Part shown: one piece after another, positions 6,012 through 6,808 of the stretch
Layout: each line of letters begins with the position of its first letter
Numbering within the stretch: position 1 is the first letter of the stretch
From: Chthonomonas sp. UBA6659
GTDB taxonomy: Bacteria; Armatimonadota; Fimbriimonadia; Fimbriimonadales; Fimbriimonadaceae
Assembly: GCA_002455425.1 (NCBI GenBank)
Contig: DKKT01000080.1
Span: forward strand, 266-7,073
Direction: 5' to 3'
DNA length: 6,808 nt
The notes under the pieces: generated by a model
The model's input: only the letters and a program-made list of their open reading frames with translations
Databases searched by the model: none
What the model was told of the DNA's origin: nothing
Position numbers and translations under genes: made by a program

Positions 6012-6040
6012 CAGTCAGTCCTACCTGAAAGCCAACCACG

Positions 6041-6047
6041 AAGGAGG
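6041..6047 (+). promoter_or_regulatory. katG ribosome-binding site (AAGGAGG)
   Basis: A near-perfect Shine-Dalgarno sequence lies 6 bases before ATG 6054 and fixes that start. It contrasts with the MFS and immunity-like genes, which have none. Confidence 0.85.
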
Positions 6048-6053
6048 CTAAAC

Positions 6054-6808
6054 ATGTCTACTGAAATCAAATGCCCGCATCTGTCCAGCGCCCCGGTGGC
6101 GGGTGAAGGGGCCTCGAACCGCGATTGGTGGCCGAACCAGCTTCGACTCGACCTCTTGAGCCAGCATTCCGAGAAGACCAACCCACTCGGCACCGACTTC
6201 GACTATCGGGAGGAGTTCAAGAAGCTTGACTTCGCTGCCCTGAAGAACGACCTGCGGATGCTCATGACCGACTCGCAGACATGGTGGCCCGCGGACTTCG
6301 GCCATTACGGGCCGCTGATGATCAGGATGGCGTGGCATAGCGCCGGCACCTACCGCATCTCCGATGGGCGAGGGGGCGGAGGGCGCGGCCAGCAGCGATT
6401 CGCTCCCCTTAACAGCTGGCCCGACAATGTAAATCTCGACAAGGCCCGTCGCCTGCTTTGGCCGATCAAGCAGAAGTACGGACAGCGGATCTCCTGGGCC
6501 GATCTCATGATCCTGGCCGGGAACGTCGCCCTCGAATCGATGGGCTTCCGAACCTTTGGCTTCGGAGCCGGACGTGAGGACACATGGGAGCCGGATCAGG
6601 ACGTCTACTGGGGCTCGGAAACCGCTTGGCTCGGCGACGAGCGCTATTCGGGGGATCGCGAACTGGCCAATCCGCTGGGCGCAGTCCAGATGGGCCTGAT
6701 CTACGTGAACCCCGAAGGTCCCAACGGCAATCCGGATCCGATCCAAGCCGCACGCGACATCCGCGAGACCTTCGCCCGAATGGCGATGAACGACGAGGAG
6801 ACCGTCGC
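6054..6808 (+). CDS. katG: Catalase-peroxidase KatG, N-terminal 251 residues (partial)
   Basis: KatG is a haem enzyme that removes hydrogen peroxide by catalase and peroxidase activity in the cytoplasm. The window holds the first 251 codons of a family usually about 720-750 residues long. The distal haem pocket RMAWHSAGTYR is at 91-101, with R91, W94 and H95. The DGRGGGGRGQQRFAPLNSWPDN stretch at 104-125 carries the channel Asp (D124). Y217 in MGLIYVNPEGPNGNP and M243 in ARMAMND stand at the spacing known for the Met-Tyr-Trp cross-link (Trp107, Tyr229, Met255 in M. tuberculosis KatG), so W94, Y217 and M243 should form the adduct needed for catalase activity. The proximal haem His and the whole C-terminal domain lie beyond the window. 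No signal peptide is seen. The frame is open to the edge with no sign of damage. Confidence 0.97.
   Translation, partial: MSTEIKCPHLSSAPVAGEGASNRDWWPNQLRLDLLSQHSEKTNPLGTDFDYREEFKKLDFAALKNDLRMLMTDSQTWWPADFGHYGPLMIRMAWHSAGTYRISDGRGGGGRGQQRFAPLNSWPDNVNLDKARRLLWPIKQKYGQRISWADLMILAGNVALESMGFRTFGFGAGREDTWEPDQDVYWGSETAWLGDERYSGDRELANPLGAVQMGLIYVNPEGPNGNPDPIQAARDIRETFARMAMNDEETV

Larger units (their letters stand above)
5742..6053. other. 312-base intergenic region upstream of katG
   Basis: I see no convincing gene here. A + strand frame of 109 codons (5699-6028) and a - strand frame of 73 codons (5818-6039) overlap it, but both look like chance open frames in GC-rich DNA. The left part is very GC-rich with short CG-rich repeats (5824-5853). 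The middle holds the candidate katG promoter, and the right part a bulged stem-loop and the ribosome-binding site, each listed separately. No PerR-, Fur- or OxyR-type box was recognised by eye. Confidence 0.6.

Noticed and set aside
5699..6028. 109-codon + strand frame spanning the end of the immunity-like gene and the katG leader
   Set aside because: It overlaps a better-supported gene, has low-complexity composition and no ribosome-binding site, and runs through the promoter and stem-loop.
6048..6746. 232-codon - strand frame opposite katG
   Set aside because: It is a shadow of katG, whose frame is unmistakable.
1..6808. CRISPR array, insertion sequence or phage remains
   Set aside because: No regularly spaced repeats, transposase or integrase motifs, or target-site duplications were seen on either strand.

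Overview
The window is GC-rich chromosomal DNA, densely packed with housekeeping-type genes. It shows no insertion sequence, phage gene, integrase or CRISPR array. From left to right it holds the 3' end of a tRNA-Gly gene (+), a short-form 2-isopropylmalate synthase gene (-), a divergently transcribed MFS transporter (+), a large polytopic DUF2339 membrane protein (+), a small protein resembling the Imm11/MXAN_0049 (DUF1629) immunity family (+), and the first third of a bifunctional catalase-peroxidase gene, katG (+), which runs off the right edge. The lineage cannot be fixed from the window. High GC, a LeuA of the short Bacteroidetes-like type, an SLC45/GPH-like MFS protein and start codons lying right behind -10 boxes would fit a deep-branching group such as Armatimonadota/Fimbriimonadia. 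That is only a weak guess.

Left part (1-1261): the tRNA and leuA genes converge tail to tail, with only 10 bases between the CCA end and the leuA stop codon. The 83-base gap between leuA and the MFS gene carries back-to-back promoter elements. A perfect TATAAT faces leuA, and a TACACT faces the transporter. The TACACT box lies inside an 18-bp near-perfect palindrome that looks like an operator.

Middle part (1262-5741): three + strand genes lie in series but are separated by gaps of 112 and 123 bases, so they are not a tight operon. The gap after the MFS gene has overlapping inverted repeats that may act as a weak terminator. The gap before the immunity-like gene has a perfect 10-bp inverted repeat that abuts a second TGTACACTGC box. 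The immunity-like gene then starts with TTG only 7 bases after that box, with no Shine-Dalgarno sequence.

Right part (5742-6808): a 312-base gap leads to katG. It holds a candidate promoter (TTAAGA, 17-base spacer, TAACAT), a bulged 13-bp stem-loop in the presumed 5' leader, and a strong AAGGAGG ribosome-binding site. The katG product is for peroxide detoxification, LeuA for the first step of leucine synthesis, and the other three genes have no assignable substrate or partner. The genes do not form one pathway. The most interesting signals are regulatory: the shared TGTACACTGC box with predicted near-leaderless starts, the two inverted repeats that overlap these boxes, and the structured katG leader. 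I did not find evidence for a clearly new multi-gene system.
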